Below, one piece after another: positions 26,784 through 38,800 of a stretch of DNA of 64,000 nt (its first letter is position 1; every line of letters begins with the position of its first letter). A program made the translations under genes and the position numbers. The notes under the pieces are model-generated. The model did no database searches and had not been told where the DNA came from. It saw nothing but the letters and a program-made list of their open reading frames with translations. This stretch comes from Balneatrix alpica DSM 16621 (GTDB taxonomy: Bacteria; Pseudomonadota; Gammaproteobacteria; Pseudomonadales; Balneatricaceae): positions 1-64,000 of the forward strand of contig NZ_JHUZ01000014.1 in assembly GCF_000619885.1 (NCBI RefSeq). Direction: 5' to 3'.

Positions 26784-27995
26784 TTAGCTTATCCAGCCAT
26801 CATCATCCACGATTGTGCGCATAGCAGTTAGTTTGAGAATACCAGTGCCAAAACTTCCTCCTACAGGGTTGAATACGTCTAAGTAGAAGGTTTCATTCTG
26901 CTCCGGCTCATTATCACCGATGACTTCCACAGGTATTACCGCGTAGTTTTCACCTGGATAGAGATTGAGTGTACCGGACACCGCTAAGTAATCACTACCA
27001 GCGATAGCTGTACCATCTCGAGTTGCATAATCCACACTAAGAGTTTGGTTGGCTTCGCTGCGGGTGCCAGTAAACTCCAAAAAGAAATAAGTGTAACTGG
27101 TGCCGCTATTACCCTCGCTGATGGCTTTGATCACCTCCGATGCTTGGCGAGGTGCGTTGGGGTACTGTGCACGTAAGCTTTGATCAATCCATTGTTGATA
27201 GGCACTTACACGTTGCCAGGCAGCAATTTCACCAAAACTGGAGTTGACCTCTTGGTCAATATCTGGATGGATACTGCCATGACTGATGCTGGCGGTATAA
27301 CTTGCAACCCCGGCGACCTTATTGTTGATAAAAGCGGGGCCTCCACTATCGCCCTGTGCAATAAGCCCTTCATCCGGACCTAAGCCTGTATTTGCCACAT
27401 TGAGTAAGCGGCCCAGTGCATCGTTATTTACATTACCGTTGTCAAAGTCGGCTAGTAACTGGGTACCGTTAACTGGTGTCCAGCCTATCGTAGATCCCAG
27501 TGTAGTCTTGAGGGTGGCGGCATCGGCATCAAACTGGTTGTTAGCTTTGAGCTTTAGCAAGGTATTGCTGCTGGTTGCGCCGCTGTCGCCACTGCCAGCC
27601 TGACCATAGCCCACCAGAGTAAAGATTTGGCCAATTTCATCACTTTGACGATAAAGGTCATAGCGATTGACGTGATTTGGTGCGGGGGCGCTGAGCCAAA
27701 CAATCGCAAGGTCGTGATTGCTTTGCGTGTCGTAGCCTGGGTGGAGCAACACTTCCATTGTGCTTAACGTTTGATTGCCAGATGACGTTGTCAGGGTAAC
27801 AGTGGTGCTCCCACTCCCGTTAGAGGGGGATGTTGGCTGAAATAAGTGGGCCGCTGTGAGAATAGCGCGACCATCATAAAGTAAGCTGCCCGTGGCGTAA
27901 TAACTGCCGTAGCTAACTCGTACCACCCCATCATAGCCATCACCAGGAAACGTGCGGTAACGGGGGGAGGTGTAGGCTACGGCAGTAGTCGGCAT
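26784..27995 (-). CDS. secreted trypsin-like serine protease with Calx-beta domain
   Basis: A 403-residue protein with an N-terminal S1 protease domain. The catalytic triad is visible as His50 (LTAAHLF), Asp95 (NHDLAIVWL) and Ser217 (GDSGGPAF). A C-terminal Calx-beta domain (about residues 285-395) has the typical FTGTRSEANQTLSVDYATRDGTAIAGSDY, GNEP-like and IVDDDG elements. There is no signal peptide and no obvious Cys. The end DDDGWIS resembles type I secretion tails, so export by the nearby system is likely. Its start overlaps the upstream DUF6447 stop by one base. Confidence 0.88.
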   Translation of the reverse strand: MPTTAVAYTSPRYRTFPGDGYDGVVRVSYGSYYATGSLLYDGRAILTAAHLFQPTSPSNGSGSTTVTLTTSSGNQTLSTMEVLLHPGYDTQSNHDLAIVWLSAPAPNHVNRYDLYRQSDEIGQIFTLVGYGQAGSGDSGATSSNTLLKLKANNQFDADAATLKTTLGSTIGWTPVNGTQLLADFDNGNVNNDALGRLLNVANTGLGPDEGLIAQGDSGGPAFINNKVAGVASYTASISHGSIHPDIDQEVNSSFGEIAAWQRVSAYQQWIDQSLRAQYPNAPRQASEVIKAISEGNSGTSYTYFFLEFTGTRSEANQTLSVDYATRDGTAIAGSDYLAVSGTLNLYPGENYAVIPVEVIGDNEPEQNETFYLDVFNPVGGSFGTGILKLTAMRTIVDDDGWIS

Positions 27996-28270
27996 TATTC
28001 AGCCTTGGCAGCTTGGGCTTTCGTTTTACGTGGGGCGCGCGGCTTTTTAGCTTTGGGGGCCGGCGCTGCTTCATCTTTGGTTTTCACCGCCTCAATTAAA
28101 GCTGCCACATAAGCATTGCGTGCGGTTTGAATCATACTCACCTGGCGCTGTAGTCGAGCCAGTTCTTCATCAACCGCCTGAATATTAGCAGCCTGTACTT
28201 TGGCCGCCTCAGAGAGCTTTTCGGTGGTGTACTGAGTGCCGTTGATAGTGATGTATTCAGGAAGAGACAT
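27995..28270 (-). CDS. DUF6447-like small protein (copy 1)
   Basis: A 91-residue protein: short N-terminal strands (EYITINGTQYTTEKLSEAAK), a long helix (DEELARLQRQVSMIQTARNAYVAAL) and a Lys/Ala/Pro-rich basic tail (KAKKPRAPRKTKAQAAK) that copy 2 lacks. It is the first gene of the minus-strand protease series and overlaps the protease start by one base, so the two are made together. The fold is predicted to be mostly helical and might form oligomers. Its molecular function is unknown. Confidence 0.75.
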   Translation of the reverse strand: MSLPEYITINGTQYTTEKLSEAAKVQAANIQAVDEELARLQRQVSMIQTARNAYVAALIEAVKTKDEAAPAPKAKKPRAPRKTKAQAAKAE

Positions 28271-28720
28271 ATAAATACCTGTTAGCCTGCTAAAGAGTGA
28301 AATGAAAGGACTACAGGGTAAGCATTCCTAAGAGTGTGAGCAACGAGTCTGTCACAGTTGATAGTCTTGGCCGTTGGTATTGCTGTTATTAGAGCTGTTT
28401 GACCCGCTTACAAGGTGTGCAGAACGGGAGGTGTGACTGTTCATTTTTTAGCAAAAAGCATAGTAGAGGCATTTCAGTGCTGGAGTGATTGCTAGTTGGC
28501 CTGTCTATTTCTATATTAGTGTCCGCTGTTCATTTCCAACTGTGACTAGCTTGTGGTGTGCAGAAACATCGCGAGTTTAGGGTGGCGACTAAGAGGTAAA
28601 CTTAAGCCGATTAGTGCCGATATAGTCCCGCTGAGATGGGACATGCCATCAGCATTCTACGCAGCTTAGGCTGTATCCCTATTTATCCTGCCTCTTAAAG
28701 GTCAGCTAGGAGAACCTACA
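28271..28720. other. divergent promoter region, protease series and adhesin
   Basis: These 450 bases separate the minus-strand DUF6447/protease genes from the plus-strand adhesin. It must carry promoters for both. CTAGGAGAACC is a good ribosome binding site for the adhesin ATG at 28721. I see no convincing operator, RNA gene or repeat. Confidence 0.5.
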
Positions 28721-29742
28721 ATGTCAGCCCCCGTAACAAGGAAGCAATCGGTCACTCAGGTGTTAAAGGATGTAGATGGATCGCCATCGCTGTCGAGTGA
28801 CTCTCCTGAGCCGACAGTGGTTTCGGGGGCTGTGTACTTTATTGACGCCAGTGTGCCTGATATTGAGTTGCTGATAGCGGGGTTGCCAGAGGGTGCCGAG
28901 GTTGTGCTGTTGCAGCCAGACAGCGATGGCGTGCAGCAAATGGCGGACTACTTAGCTAATAGAGAAGCATTGGATGCGATTCATATTCTTTCCCACGGGG
29001 GAGAGGGGGCGCTTTATGTGGGTAACAGCGCCCTGAATGCAGACAACCTGGCCAGCTATCAAACAGCTTTGGCGCAAATTGGCCAGGCGTTAAGTGATAC
29101 CGGCGATATTCTGCTCTATGGCTGTAATGTTGGGGCTTCGGCGGCGGGGGAAAGTTTTGTCAGCGAGCTGGCGGCAATCACAGGGGCCGATGTTGCGGCC
29201 TCTAATGATGTCACCGGTTTAGGCGGTAACTGGGAGCTGGAAGTACAGGCGGGCAGTATTGAAAGCCAGGTTGCGTTATCCAGCGCCGTCCAACAAGCCT
29301 ACGGCTACTCCCTGGCGATCTTTGATTGGTACGGTGCTAGTGTAGCCGGCAATACTGTATCGCAAACGGTAGCGGGGGTAACGGCGACGGGGACTAGTTC
29401 TGTAGGTTGGTCTACAGCCTCGGGTGGGGGTGGCTTTAGTGGGGATTTTATATTTACACATAATGGTGTAAATACCATCACCTTTTCATTTAGTCAGGCG
29501 GTGGATTTAACCAGTATTGAGGTGCTGGATTCTGATAGTGACAATAGGGCGTGGGTCCTTACCCCCTTTGGTGGCAGTAATTCCACTATTACTGTTCCCC
29601 ATATTCCCGACTCTACCTTTGGCGACTCTGCCTGGAGTATTGCGTTAAACTGGTCCGGTATTACCTCTTTTACCGTGAGTGAAAGTGGGGATAACTTTTG
29701 GCCAGCTTTTGATTCTTTTATTTTTACGGTTACCCCCACTTC

Positions 29743-32700
29743 TACCATTACGAGTGCTTCCTACAATGCCAGCAATGGCGCTTTAGTCGTTACAGGTACG
29801 AATTTTGAGGCTAGCGCTGGTGCGGCCAATGATGTTATTGCCAATAAAATCACGTTAACTGGGGAGGGTGGGGCAACTTACACCCTAACCGACACCGCCA
29901 ATGTTGAACTGACCTCTGCCACCGAGTTTACCCTGAACTTATCCGCGACAGATCAGGCGGCCCTGAATCAGATTTTTAATAAAAATGGTAGTAGCTCCAC
30001 CAGTGGCACCACCTATGATGTCGATGGTGCAGCAGGCTTTATTGCAGCCAATGCGGCGGCAGATACGGGCGTAAACGGCGTGACCGTGAGTAATGTTGCC
30101 GTGCCTACAATCAGCTCGGCAACGTATGACTACAGCAGTGGTGTTCTGACCGTTACGGGTAGCGGTTTCCTGAAAAAATCGGGTGCCACTAATGATATTG
30201 ATGTTAGCAAGCTCACCCTGACCGGGGAGGGAGGAGCGAGCTACACCCTTAGCACCAGCACCAATGTTGAGATTAGCAGTGGTACCAGTTTTAGCCTGAC
30301 CTTAATGGGGGCCGATCTATACAACGTGGCGGCACTGCTGAACAAAAATGGTACCAGTGCTGCATCTGGCGCAACGTTCAACCTGGCCGCAGCAGAGGAC
30401 TGGGCTGCCGGTGCAGATGCGGCGTTGATCGTTGCGGATTTGACCGGGAATGCCATCACCGTCAGTAACTACACAGAGCCCACTATTAGTAGTGCCAGTT
30501 ACGATCTCAATACAGGCGTGTTGACGTTAACCGGTAGCGGCTTTGTCAGCATGGCGGGAGCCGCCAATGATATTGTTGCTAACAAGCTGACCATGACAGG
30601 GGAGGGGGGAACTCCTATACCCTGACCAATACCGCAAACGTCGATATTAGTTCTGCTACTTCAGCATCCTTAACACTCAGTGCGGTTGATGCACTAGAGG
30701 TCGCCTCCCTGTGGAATCAGAATGGCACTAGCTCTGCCACCTCTGGCACAACCTACAACCTATCCGCCGCGGAAGACTGGATGGCCGGTGCGCCGGCTGC
30801 CAATGTTATCGCCGATGCGACGACAGCGGTCACTGTATCCAATTACGCCACTCCATCTATCAGCAGTGCTACCTATGACTACAGTAGTCATACCTTAGTG
30901 GTGACGGGTACGCGCTTTGTAAAAGCCACAGGTGCGGGCAACGATATTGACTTGAGTAAGCTGAGTATCACAGGGGAGGGTGGCAGCAGCTATACCCTAA
31001 CGGGTGCCAATGTTGAGATAGACAGTGCGACTCAATTCACAGTGACGTTGAGCAGCGCGGACATTCCCTATGTCAATGCGCTCTTGAACAAAAACGGCAC
31101 CTCTGCTGTTTCAACAACCACTTATAACCTTGCTGCCGCAGAGGACTGGATGGCCGGCGCGCCGGCTGCCAATACCATTGCCGACACCACAGCTAATGGC
31201 ATTACGGTCAGCAACTATGTAACGCCAAGTATTAGCGGAGCCAGCTATGACTGGAGCACCGGGCAGTTGCAGTTAGCCGGTAGTCATTTTGTGTCTGCTT
31301 CGGGTGCTAATAACGATATTGATGTCTCCAAACTCACGCTGACCGGCGAGGGCGGACAAAGCTATACCCTGACCAGTAGCAGTGTGGATATCAGCTCCGC
31401 TACAACGGCAACGATTAACCTGAATGCGGTTGACCAGTTGCATGTGCGGGGCCTGTTTAATGCCAACGGGGGCAGTTCAGATGGCGCCACAACTTACAAC
31501 CTCTCTGCCGCAGAGGATTGGATGGTTGGTGCGCCGTCAGCCAATACCATTGCCGATGTCAGTAATGCGGTCACAGTGTCTAATGTTGCCGCCCCGACTA
31601 TTACCTCCGCTACCTACGACTACGGCAGCAATAGCCTGGTTGTCACTGCCACCAACCTTGCCAAGTACCCAGGGGCGGACAATGATATTGACACCAGTAA
31701 GTTGACGATTACCGGTGAAGGTGGGGCAAGCCATACATTGGCCAGTAGCAGCAATGTGGAGATTCTTTCTGCTACGAGTTTTTCGATTACCTTGAGTGGA
31801 GCCGATATTCCTGCGGTGGAGGCCCTGCTCAATAGCAATGGCACCACCTCTGCAACCAGTACAACAACCTTCAACCTGGCCGCTGCGGACAACTGGTTAC
31901 GGGGCAGTGCCGCCTCAAGCGATATTGCCGATGCCACCAACGCCATTACGGTCAGTAACTATAGTGTCCCCGCTGTCACCTCTGTTGCCTATGACTGGAG
32001 CACCGGGCAGCTGGTCCTGACCGGCAGTAACTTCGTTGCTGCTGCTGGGGCGAATAATGATATTGATGTCAGCAAGCTCAGCATCACGGGGGAGGCAGGC
32101 AACAGCTATACACTGACGAGCAGCAGTGTTGATATCACATCCGCCACCTCCGCAATCGTGAGTCTGAATGAGGAAGATCAGCTAAATATCCGTGGTTTGC
32201 TGAATAAAAATGGCACTCTGTCGGCGGATAACAGCACCTACAATCTGGTCTTGGCGGAAGACTGGATGAGTGGCAGCCCTGCTAGCGCCACGATTGTGGA
32301 TGCCAGCAACCCCATCACCACCACTAATGTCGCACTGCCCACCATCAGCAGTGCCAGTTATGACACCAGTACCGGCGTATTGGTTGTCACGGGTACCAAC
32401 CTGTTCAAACGGGCAGGGGCAGATAATGACATCGACCTCACCAAACTGACCTTTTTTGGTGGAACGGCGCAAACCTATACCCTGACCAGCACCAGTCAGG
32501 TGGATATTAGCAGTGCAACATCCTTTAGCCTGACGCTCAGTGGGGCGGACAAAGTGTCCGTCGATGCGTTGCTTGACCAAGTCGGTACCAGCTCATCTGG
32601 CGCGAGTACCTATGACTTGAGGGCCGCCGATGGATGGTTAACCGCAGCCAACAGTGGCGTGAGTATTGCTGATCAGGGCAATGCAATTACTGTGTCGATT

Positions 32701-33813
32701 GCCCCGCAAATCACCTCCGCAAGCTATGACGTGGCGACGGGCGTCCTGACGGTAACCGGTACCAATATTCAGGCGAATGGCAGTGGTGCTGATATTGACG
32801 CCTCCACCATTACCCTGACGGGAGAAGGGGGAGAGGTCTATACCCTGACTGACACCCCTGATGTTAATCGTGATTCGCTTAGCCAATTTAGCCTGGCTCT
32901 CAGTGCGACGGATCGCGAAGCTATCAACCAGATCCTCAATAAGAACGGTGCTAATGCGACCGATGGTACCAGCTTCAACCTGGCAATCGCCGATAATTGG
33001 AACACCCAATACAGCGGCGGCGGCACGGCAAATGATACGGTCTCCCTGCAGGTTAATAATGTAGCGGTGCCGGCCATCACCAGCGCCAACTATGATGTCA
33101 GCACCGGTTTACTCAGCGTGACCGGTACCGGCTTCTTGAAAAGTGCCGGCAGTGCTAACGATATTGATATCTCCAAACTGACTTTGACCGGGGAGGGAGG
33201 GGCAACCTATACCCTGACCAGTAATCATGTCGATATCAGCTCCAGCACGGCTTTTAGCCTGACACTCAATGACGCTGATCGGGCAGCGCTCAATCAAATC
33301 ATTAATAAAAACGGTAGCAGTGCTACCTCCGGCACCGCCTACAACTTGGCCGCAGCGGAAGACTGGGCAGCGGGGGCCGATGTCGGGCTTAATATTGAAG
33401 ATCTGAATGGCAATGCGATTACCGTCAGCAATGTTCCTGTGCCCAGCATTACCTCTGCCACCTACACCACCCAGGGTACCCTGGTCGTAACGGGTAGCAA
33501 CTTCCTGAAAAGGGACGGCCTGGCCAATGATATTGACGTCTCCAAACTGACCTTTACCGGTCAAGGGGGGGCAACCTACACCCTGACAGACAGTGCTGAT
33601 GTTGAGATCAGCTCGGCGACCTCTTTTACAGTCGTGTTAAGCAATACAGATAAAGCCGGGGTGAATGCACTGCTGAACAAGGCCGGTACCAGTGCCAATG
33701 ACAACACCAGCTACAATCTGGCCGCCGCAGAAGACTGGGCTGTAGGGGCGGACGCTGGCATCGTTGTGGCAGATACCACCGGTAATGGCATTACCGTGAC
33801 CCTCTATACCCCG
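29743..33813 (+). repeat. eleven tandem ~120-residue repeats
   Basis: Each unit of about 360 bases encodes a start like TITSATYDYSSGVLVVTG, then NDIDVSKLTLTGEGG, SYTLT, a strand with ISSATSFSLTLS, a helix ending LLNKNGTSA, YNLAAAEDW and ITVSNYxxP. The units are diverged, about half to two thirds alike by eye, so they are old duplications rather than recent copies. They would build a long beta-rich stalk. Confidence 0.88.
30604..30609 (+). other. homopolymeric G6 tract at the frameshift
   Basis: The tract falls in the glycine codons of the conserved GEGG motif of repeat 3. Six G put the frame out of register; seven restore it, and the total length of the gene is exactly one base short of a multiple of three. 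Another copy of the same motif at 33565-33571 holds seven G in frame. Confidence 0.8.
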
Positions 33814-35164
33814 CCCAGCAGCGGTGGCTCCAGCACACCAAGTAATGGCACGACCCAAACGGTAGATGGGGTGCAGGTGAATACCACCATCAATAACGGT
33901 ACCCAGACCATTACCTTTAGTGTGCAATCAAACCGTGTGGATGATCCCAACTCAGCCACATCGGGAGCGGATGTTCCGGTGGTGCAGAACACCAATAACA
34001 ATGGTAACCAGGTGATGGTGAGCCTGCCGACGGGGACAGGGCTCAGCGCATCAGGCCCCCAAACGGCACTGAGCGCCTCGGGTGCACTCACCACCTTGAC
34101 CGCGAGTATTAACAATGTGTCAGGTAGCGGCGCGGGGGCAGCGGGGCTTATCGCAAATGCCACGAGTTTTCTGGGTTCGGTTGGCGCAGGCTCCTTGGTG
34201 GATGTGCGTACTCTGACTATCACGTCTACGTCGACTGCTGCCAGTGTGGGTTCTCCGATCATTATCGGCGGGAATAGTGCCGGCACCGGCGCTGGTGGCG
34301 GAAGTGTGATGAACACCGAAGCCTTGGTGATTGATACCCGCCAATTACCATCGGGACATGCGCTGCAGCTTAACAACATTGAATTTGCCGTCTTGATCGG
34401 CGCCACCCAGGTATCGGGTGGGGTGGGTAATAACTTTGTTGTCGGCGATGACAGCTCACAATACATCGTCTTGGGAGAAGGGGATGATGTGCTCTACGGC
34501 GGAGGGGGTGACGATACCGTTGGATCAGAAGGCGGGAATGACCGTCTATTCGGCCAAGCGGGTAACGACACCCTGTTTGGTGGAGAAGGGGCTGACATGA
34601 TGCACGGTGGTACCGATAGTGATGTGGTGACCTACACAGGCAACCTGGCGGATTACGAGATTATTCAGCTCAATGGAGTGATCACCATTACTCGCTTGGC
34701 GGACCGCAGTGACAGCGACACCCTGATCAATATTGAGCGGGTAGACTTTGCTGATAGCAGCTTTACACCGGAATATGGGCTGGGGCTGCAGGCAGTGGCA
34801 ACCCTGTATCAACAGGTGTTTAACCGTCAGGCCGATGTGGGGGGATTCCAGTGGTGGACACAAAGCCTGGATCAAGGCCGCTCCTTGGGGAGTATCGCTT
34901 TGGAGTTTCTGGGCTCTGCGGAATATGGCAATCAGGCTGGGGTCAGCTTTGCTAACCTGGATCATGATCAACAGCTTGATCACCTTTACCTTGCTCTGCT
35001 TGGCCGTAGTGCGGACAGCGAGGGTAAGGCATTCTGGCTAGCCCAAGCGAACGCTGGAGTGAGCATTGAACTGATAGCGAGTGCCTTTGTGGCTTCAAGC
35101 GAACTCAGTGGCCAGTACCTGGCCAGCCAGCAATGGGACTTTCTGGTCTAGCGATCAGCGTCTG

Positions 35165-35205
35165 CCAGGACGGGGTTGGGGGGATGCCCCCTGACCTCGT
35201 CCTGG
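35165..35205 (+). terminator. strong hairpin after the adhesin gene
   Basis: CCAGGACG pairs with CGTCCTGG and the pairing continues inward through GGGGG/CCCCC to a 3-base loop, about 19 pairs including wobbles. It begins 13 bases after the adhesin stop. No T run follows, so it may slow exonucleases or act with Rho rather than being a classical terminator. Confidence 0.5.
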
Positions 35206-35213
35206 TGGCGGGC

Positions 35214-35261
35214 GTTCAATATCAGCAAAGTTCAATATCAATAAAGTTCAATACCAATAAA
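35214..35261. repeat. 3 x 16-bp tandem repeat
   Basis: Three consecutive copies of GTTCAATATCAATAAA with two changes in total (copy 1 has GCAAA, copy 3 has TACC). Non-coding. It could be a slippage product or a binding array. Confidence 0.8.
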
Positions 35262-35375
35262 GAGTGAGCAAAACACGGGCTGGGCTTTAGTACGGCTTAA
35301 AGCAGTCGCTGAGTGCTGCTGACTGAACCTGCACCAACTGCACGGGGAGGCCATCAGCTTTGCATTGGCCACCAC

Positions 35376-35415
35376 GGCGCTAGCCAATATGGTGAGGCGC
35401 TAGCCAATATGGTGA
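35376..35415. repeat. 2 x 20-bp perfect tandem duplication
   Basis: GGCGCTAGCCAATATGGTGA occurs twice head to tail without a mismatch, so the duplication is recent. It lies in non-coding sequence and has no assigned role. Confidence 0.85.
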
Positions 35416-35764
35416 ATAGGTATCGCACGGCTCTTGCCTGAGATTTCCGCCTTAGACTTCCAGCTTAGCGTCTCACCCTCACTATCTCGCGCGGCTAGCG
35501 CGCCTCTAATTTTTCCCTCCCGCACCGATCTTTCACCCGATAGCTCACTGCAACTGGTCTTGGTTGCCTATTGCTGGCTATTTTAGGCCACTAGCGCTAA
35601 TTGGCCGATGTCTGTCCTGATGTAAGAGGTGAGTGCGATGGGGTTCAATCATGCGGGTAGCCTGGACTAGAGTGGGTGCCACTTAGAGGATAAAAGGCAT
35701 CGAAATGAGTAGGGCAATCACTATGTGAAAAGTCATTAGCTAGAAGCAGAAAAGAAAATAAAAA

Positions 35765-35790
35765 AAACCAGCCACCGAGGTGGCTGGTTT
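35765..35790 (-). terminator. bidirectional terminator after the S-layer-like gene
   Basis: AAACCAGCCACC and GGTGGCTGGTTT form a 12-base inverted repeat flanked by an A run on the left and T run on the right. It is a strong Rho-independent terminator in the minus direction, 50 bases after the S-layer-like gene, and would also stop plus-strand transcripts. Confidence 0.92.
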
Positions 35791-35842
35791 TTCGCATCTG
35801 CTTCGGCATCCATCTTATGATGGATGCCCACTCGGACGGCCC

Positions 35843-38800
35843 TTACAGGGCAATAGTGTCGTGAGTGTTGTTGAAAGAAGCATTGCTCAGGTCGATCAGA
35901 CCGGTCAACTTCACGATGAAGTCTTGGCCGTTGGTAAAGGTAGCAGTGTCAGCACCCATATCAGCTACGATGTAGGTGTTGCCAGCGTACTGGAACCAAG
36001 CGGCTTCGGTAGCGGCCAGAGAGTTGATAGCAGCGTTAGCGTAGTCTTGGAATACCGCAGTATCAGCTTGAGTGATCTTGGTATTCTTGAATGCGCTGAT
36101 GCCGTCAATCTTGATCAGGTCGCCAGCAGTGAAGTCTGTAATGGTTGCGTAGCTTGAAGAGTTCAAGGAAGCAACGTTGATTACAAACATGTCGTTACCT
36201 TCGCCACCGGTCAGAGTGCTCAGACCTGCGTTAGCGGTCAGGGTGTCATCACCCGCGCCACCGATCAGGATGTCAGCAGTAGTACCAGTTGCAGCAGTCA
36301 GAACGTCATTAGCAGAACCACCTTTGATGGTAGTGGCGCTAGTGGTGTTCAGAGAGGTAACGGTCAGGGTGCCAGTCATGGCAGAACCGTCGATGCTGGT
36401 TACCTTGGTGCTGCCGGTCAGGGTCAGAGCCAGGTTGGCGTTACCAGTCAGGTTAACAGCGGTAGCGGTGTCTGCAGTCAGAGTCAGAGTGTGAGTCTCA
36501 ACAGCATCGTTCACGCCATCATCGTTGTTGTCCAGCTTGCTGTCAGTCGCTTTCAGGTTGATGGTCTCAACTTTAGCGGCGGTCAGTACACCAGAGTTCA
36601 TGCTGCTGGTAGCAGTGGTCAGTTCTACGTTCAGAACGTCAGCGGTACCAGTTGTTGCATCTTTGATGTTAACAGTGTGCTTGGTGTTAGCACCGGCAGC
36701 GGCAGCGGCAATGACAACGGTACCGTTGTTAGCCAGGTTATCCAGCACCAGGGTGTCGGAGTTAGTGGCAGTGGTGGTGTCCAGCACAGTACCGTTAGTG
36801 GTGACGTAGTTAAAGCCCAGTTTCTCCAGGTCGATAGTCACGGTGTCAGCGGTATTGTTATCGGAACCGGCGGCATCGTTTAGCAACAGACGCTCGAAGT
36901 TGGTGTAGAAAGTCTGGGTAGTGGCATCCAGTGCATCTGCATTGGCAACAGACATAGACAGGGTGTCAACGCCGTCACCGCCAGACAGAGTGGCAGTAGA
37001 GCCAGTTACGGCAGCACCAAATACCAGGGTGTCATCGCCTGCGCCCAGGTTAATGGCCTTGTTCAGTGCAGTGCCGGTAACCAGAGTTACAACGTCAACG
37101 CCAGCGCCACCAGTATAGGTAGCCAGGGTGCCGTTGATGGAGGCAGTGACTTTGCCAGTAGTGGCAGAGGTGTCAACAGAAGTCAGGGTGTCTGCTTCGT
37201 CAGCATCGAAAGTAGCGCCAGCAGTGCCGGATACAGTGATGGTTTTCAGAGCAGTGAAGGTACCGGTAGACAGGTTGACAGATTTGTCACCAGAGATAGC
37301 CAGAGTTTCTACTGCTGCTGCGGTCAGGGCGAAGGAAGAGTCTGCACCAGTAGTTTTCAGGTTCAGAGTCTTCAGCGCGCTGTCTGCTGCGCCATCCAGG
37401 GAAACGTTGCCCTTGATGTTGTTTACAGTCAGGTTCAGGCTAGCCACGCCAGCAGCGTCAACGGTCATGGTGGCGTCAGTTTCACCGGCAGTGCCAGTAG
37501 AACCGCTGTTTGCCAGAGTCAGATCGGTCAGCTTGGTTAGGCTGGTAGTGTTACCGATGGTGCTGGCGTTACCGTAACCATCTACAGATACAGTAGTGAT
37601 GGAAGCAGTAGCGTTGTCATCGATAGTTACGGTGCCGTTGATTACGCCCAATACGCCGTCTTTAGCTGCAGTAGCAGCAGAGCCAGCAGTAGTGGTCACA
37701 GTAGCGGTACCAGTACCAGTGTTAGCCAGGTTGGCTACGTCGGTATTAGCGGTGGTGCTAGTGAATACAACAGTGTCACCACTTACAGCGCCACTGGTCC
37801 AGCCAGTGAAGATGCCGGTGTAAGTACCTTTAGCAGCAGAGGCTCCGGCCTGGGAGTCACCAGCTGCAGGCAGAGTGCCATTAACCAGGTTAGCGAAAGC
37901 TGCAGCAGCTTCGGCAGCAGTCATGTCAACAGTTGCAGTGAAGGTCAGGCCACCCATGATCAGGGTTTGGCCAGCAGTCAGAGCAGAGAACTTAACACTT
38001 GCAGTTTCGGTTACGCCAGCAACTGCAGTCACACCTACCACTTCAGCGGTGGATTTAGCTTGAGCAACAGTTACGGAAGTAGTGGCGTTGCCAGCTACAA
38101 CAGTGACGTTACCCTGAGTCAGGGTTGCACCAGTAGTATCTGCGGCGGCCTTAGAAGTGTCAGAGGTCTGGGTAACAGTGATAGTGCTACCACCGTTGAC
38201 AGTGATGTTGCCCTGGGTTACGTCAGTACCTGCAGTGGCTTTGTGGTTAGAAGTAACGGCTACAGTACCAGTGGGCAGGTCAGTAGCGGCGCCACCGTTA
38301 CCTACGGTGATAGTGCCAGTACCGCCAGTAGCAGTAACTGCCACGTTAACACCACCGTCAACGGCGATGTTGCCAGTGCCTTGGTTGGTATCGGTTACAG
38401 TGATGTTGCCAGCGTTAACAGTGGTAGCGCCAATAGTGATGCCAGTGTTGGCAGTGGCGTCGCTAACAGTAATGTTTTTACCACCGTCTACAGTGATTGC
38501 GCCAGTTGCACCAGCAACAGATACATCAGTGCTGGTTGCAGCAGTCAGAGTAACGGCTACAGACTGGGTGCTGTTCAGGTTAGTCAGGCCAGTAAAGTTG
38601 GTGCTGTCGATAGTGACGGCTGCAGCACCTACTGCGTTGATTACTTCAACGCCAGAAATAGACAGGCCAGAGATTGCAGTGGTGTTGATAGCAGCAGCAG
38701 CGCCATCTTTGTCTACGCCAACAATTTTCAGAGTGTCAGTGCCAGCGCCGCCAGTGATGCTGTCCAGAGCAGACAGAGTGCTGGCGTTAGCGTTGATGGT

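Larger units (their letters stand above)
28721..35151 (+). pseudogene. giant DUF4347 repeat adhesin, frameshifted in a G tract
   Basis: One 6431-base reading unit encoding about 2143 residues if one base is restored. The order is an N-terminal DUF4347 domain (HILSHGGEGALYVG; LLYGCNVG), a beta-rich linker, eleven tandem ~120-residue repeats, a Ser/Thr/Asn-rich stretch, RTX calcium repeats (GEGDDVLYGGGGDDTV) and a C-terminal DUF4214 domain ending in WDFLV, a typical type I export tail. No Sec signal is present. At 30604-30609 the six-G tract shifts the frame and a stop follows at once; seven G would keep GEGGNSYTL and the whole downstream frame open. It may be phase-variable, a real null allele, or a sequencing slip. 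Confidence 0.85.
35152..35842. other. intergenic region between the two giant surface protein genes
   Basis: This 690-base stretch separates two convergent genes. It holds a strong hairpin right after the adhesin stop, a three-copy 16-bp tandem repeat, a perfect 20-bp tandem duplication and a bidirectional terminator. I see no credible gene. Confidence 0.6.

Noticed and set aside
29743-33813. CRISPR-like array because of regular repeats
   Set aside because: The units are about 360 bases, diverged, in one coding frame, and encode protein repeats.
28721-35151. Two separate genes split near 30.6-30.8 kb
   Set aside because: The bases between them encode the rest of repeat 3 in the downstream frame, and one added G joins the two; a single gene is the simpler reading.
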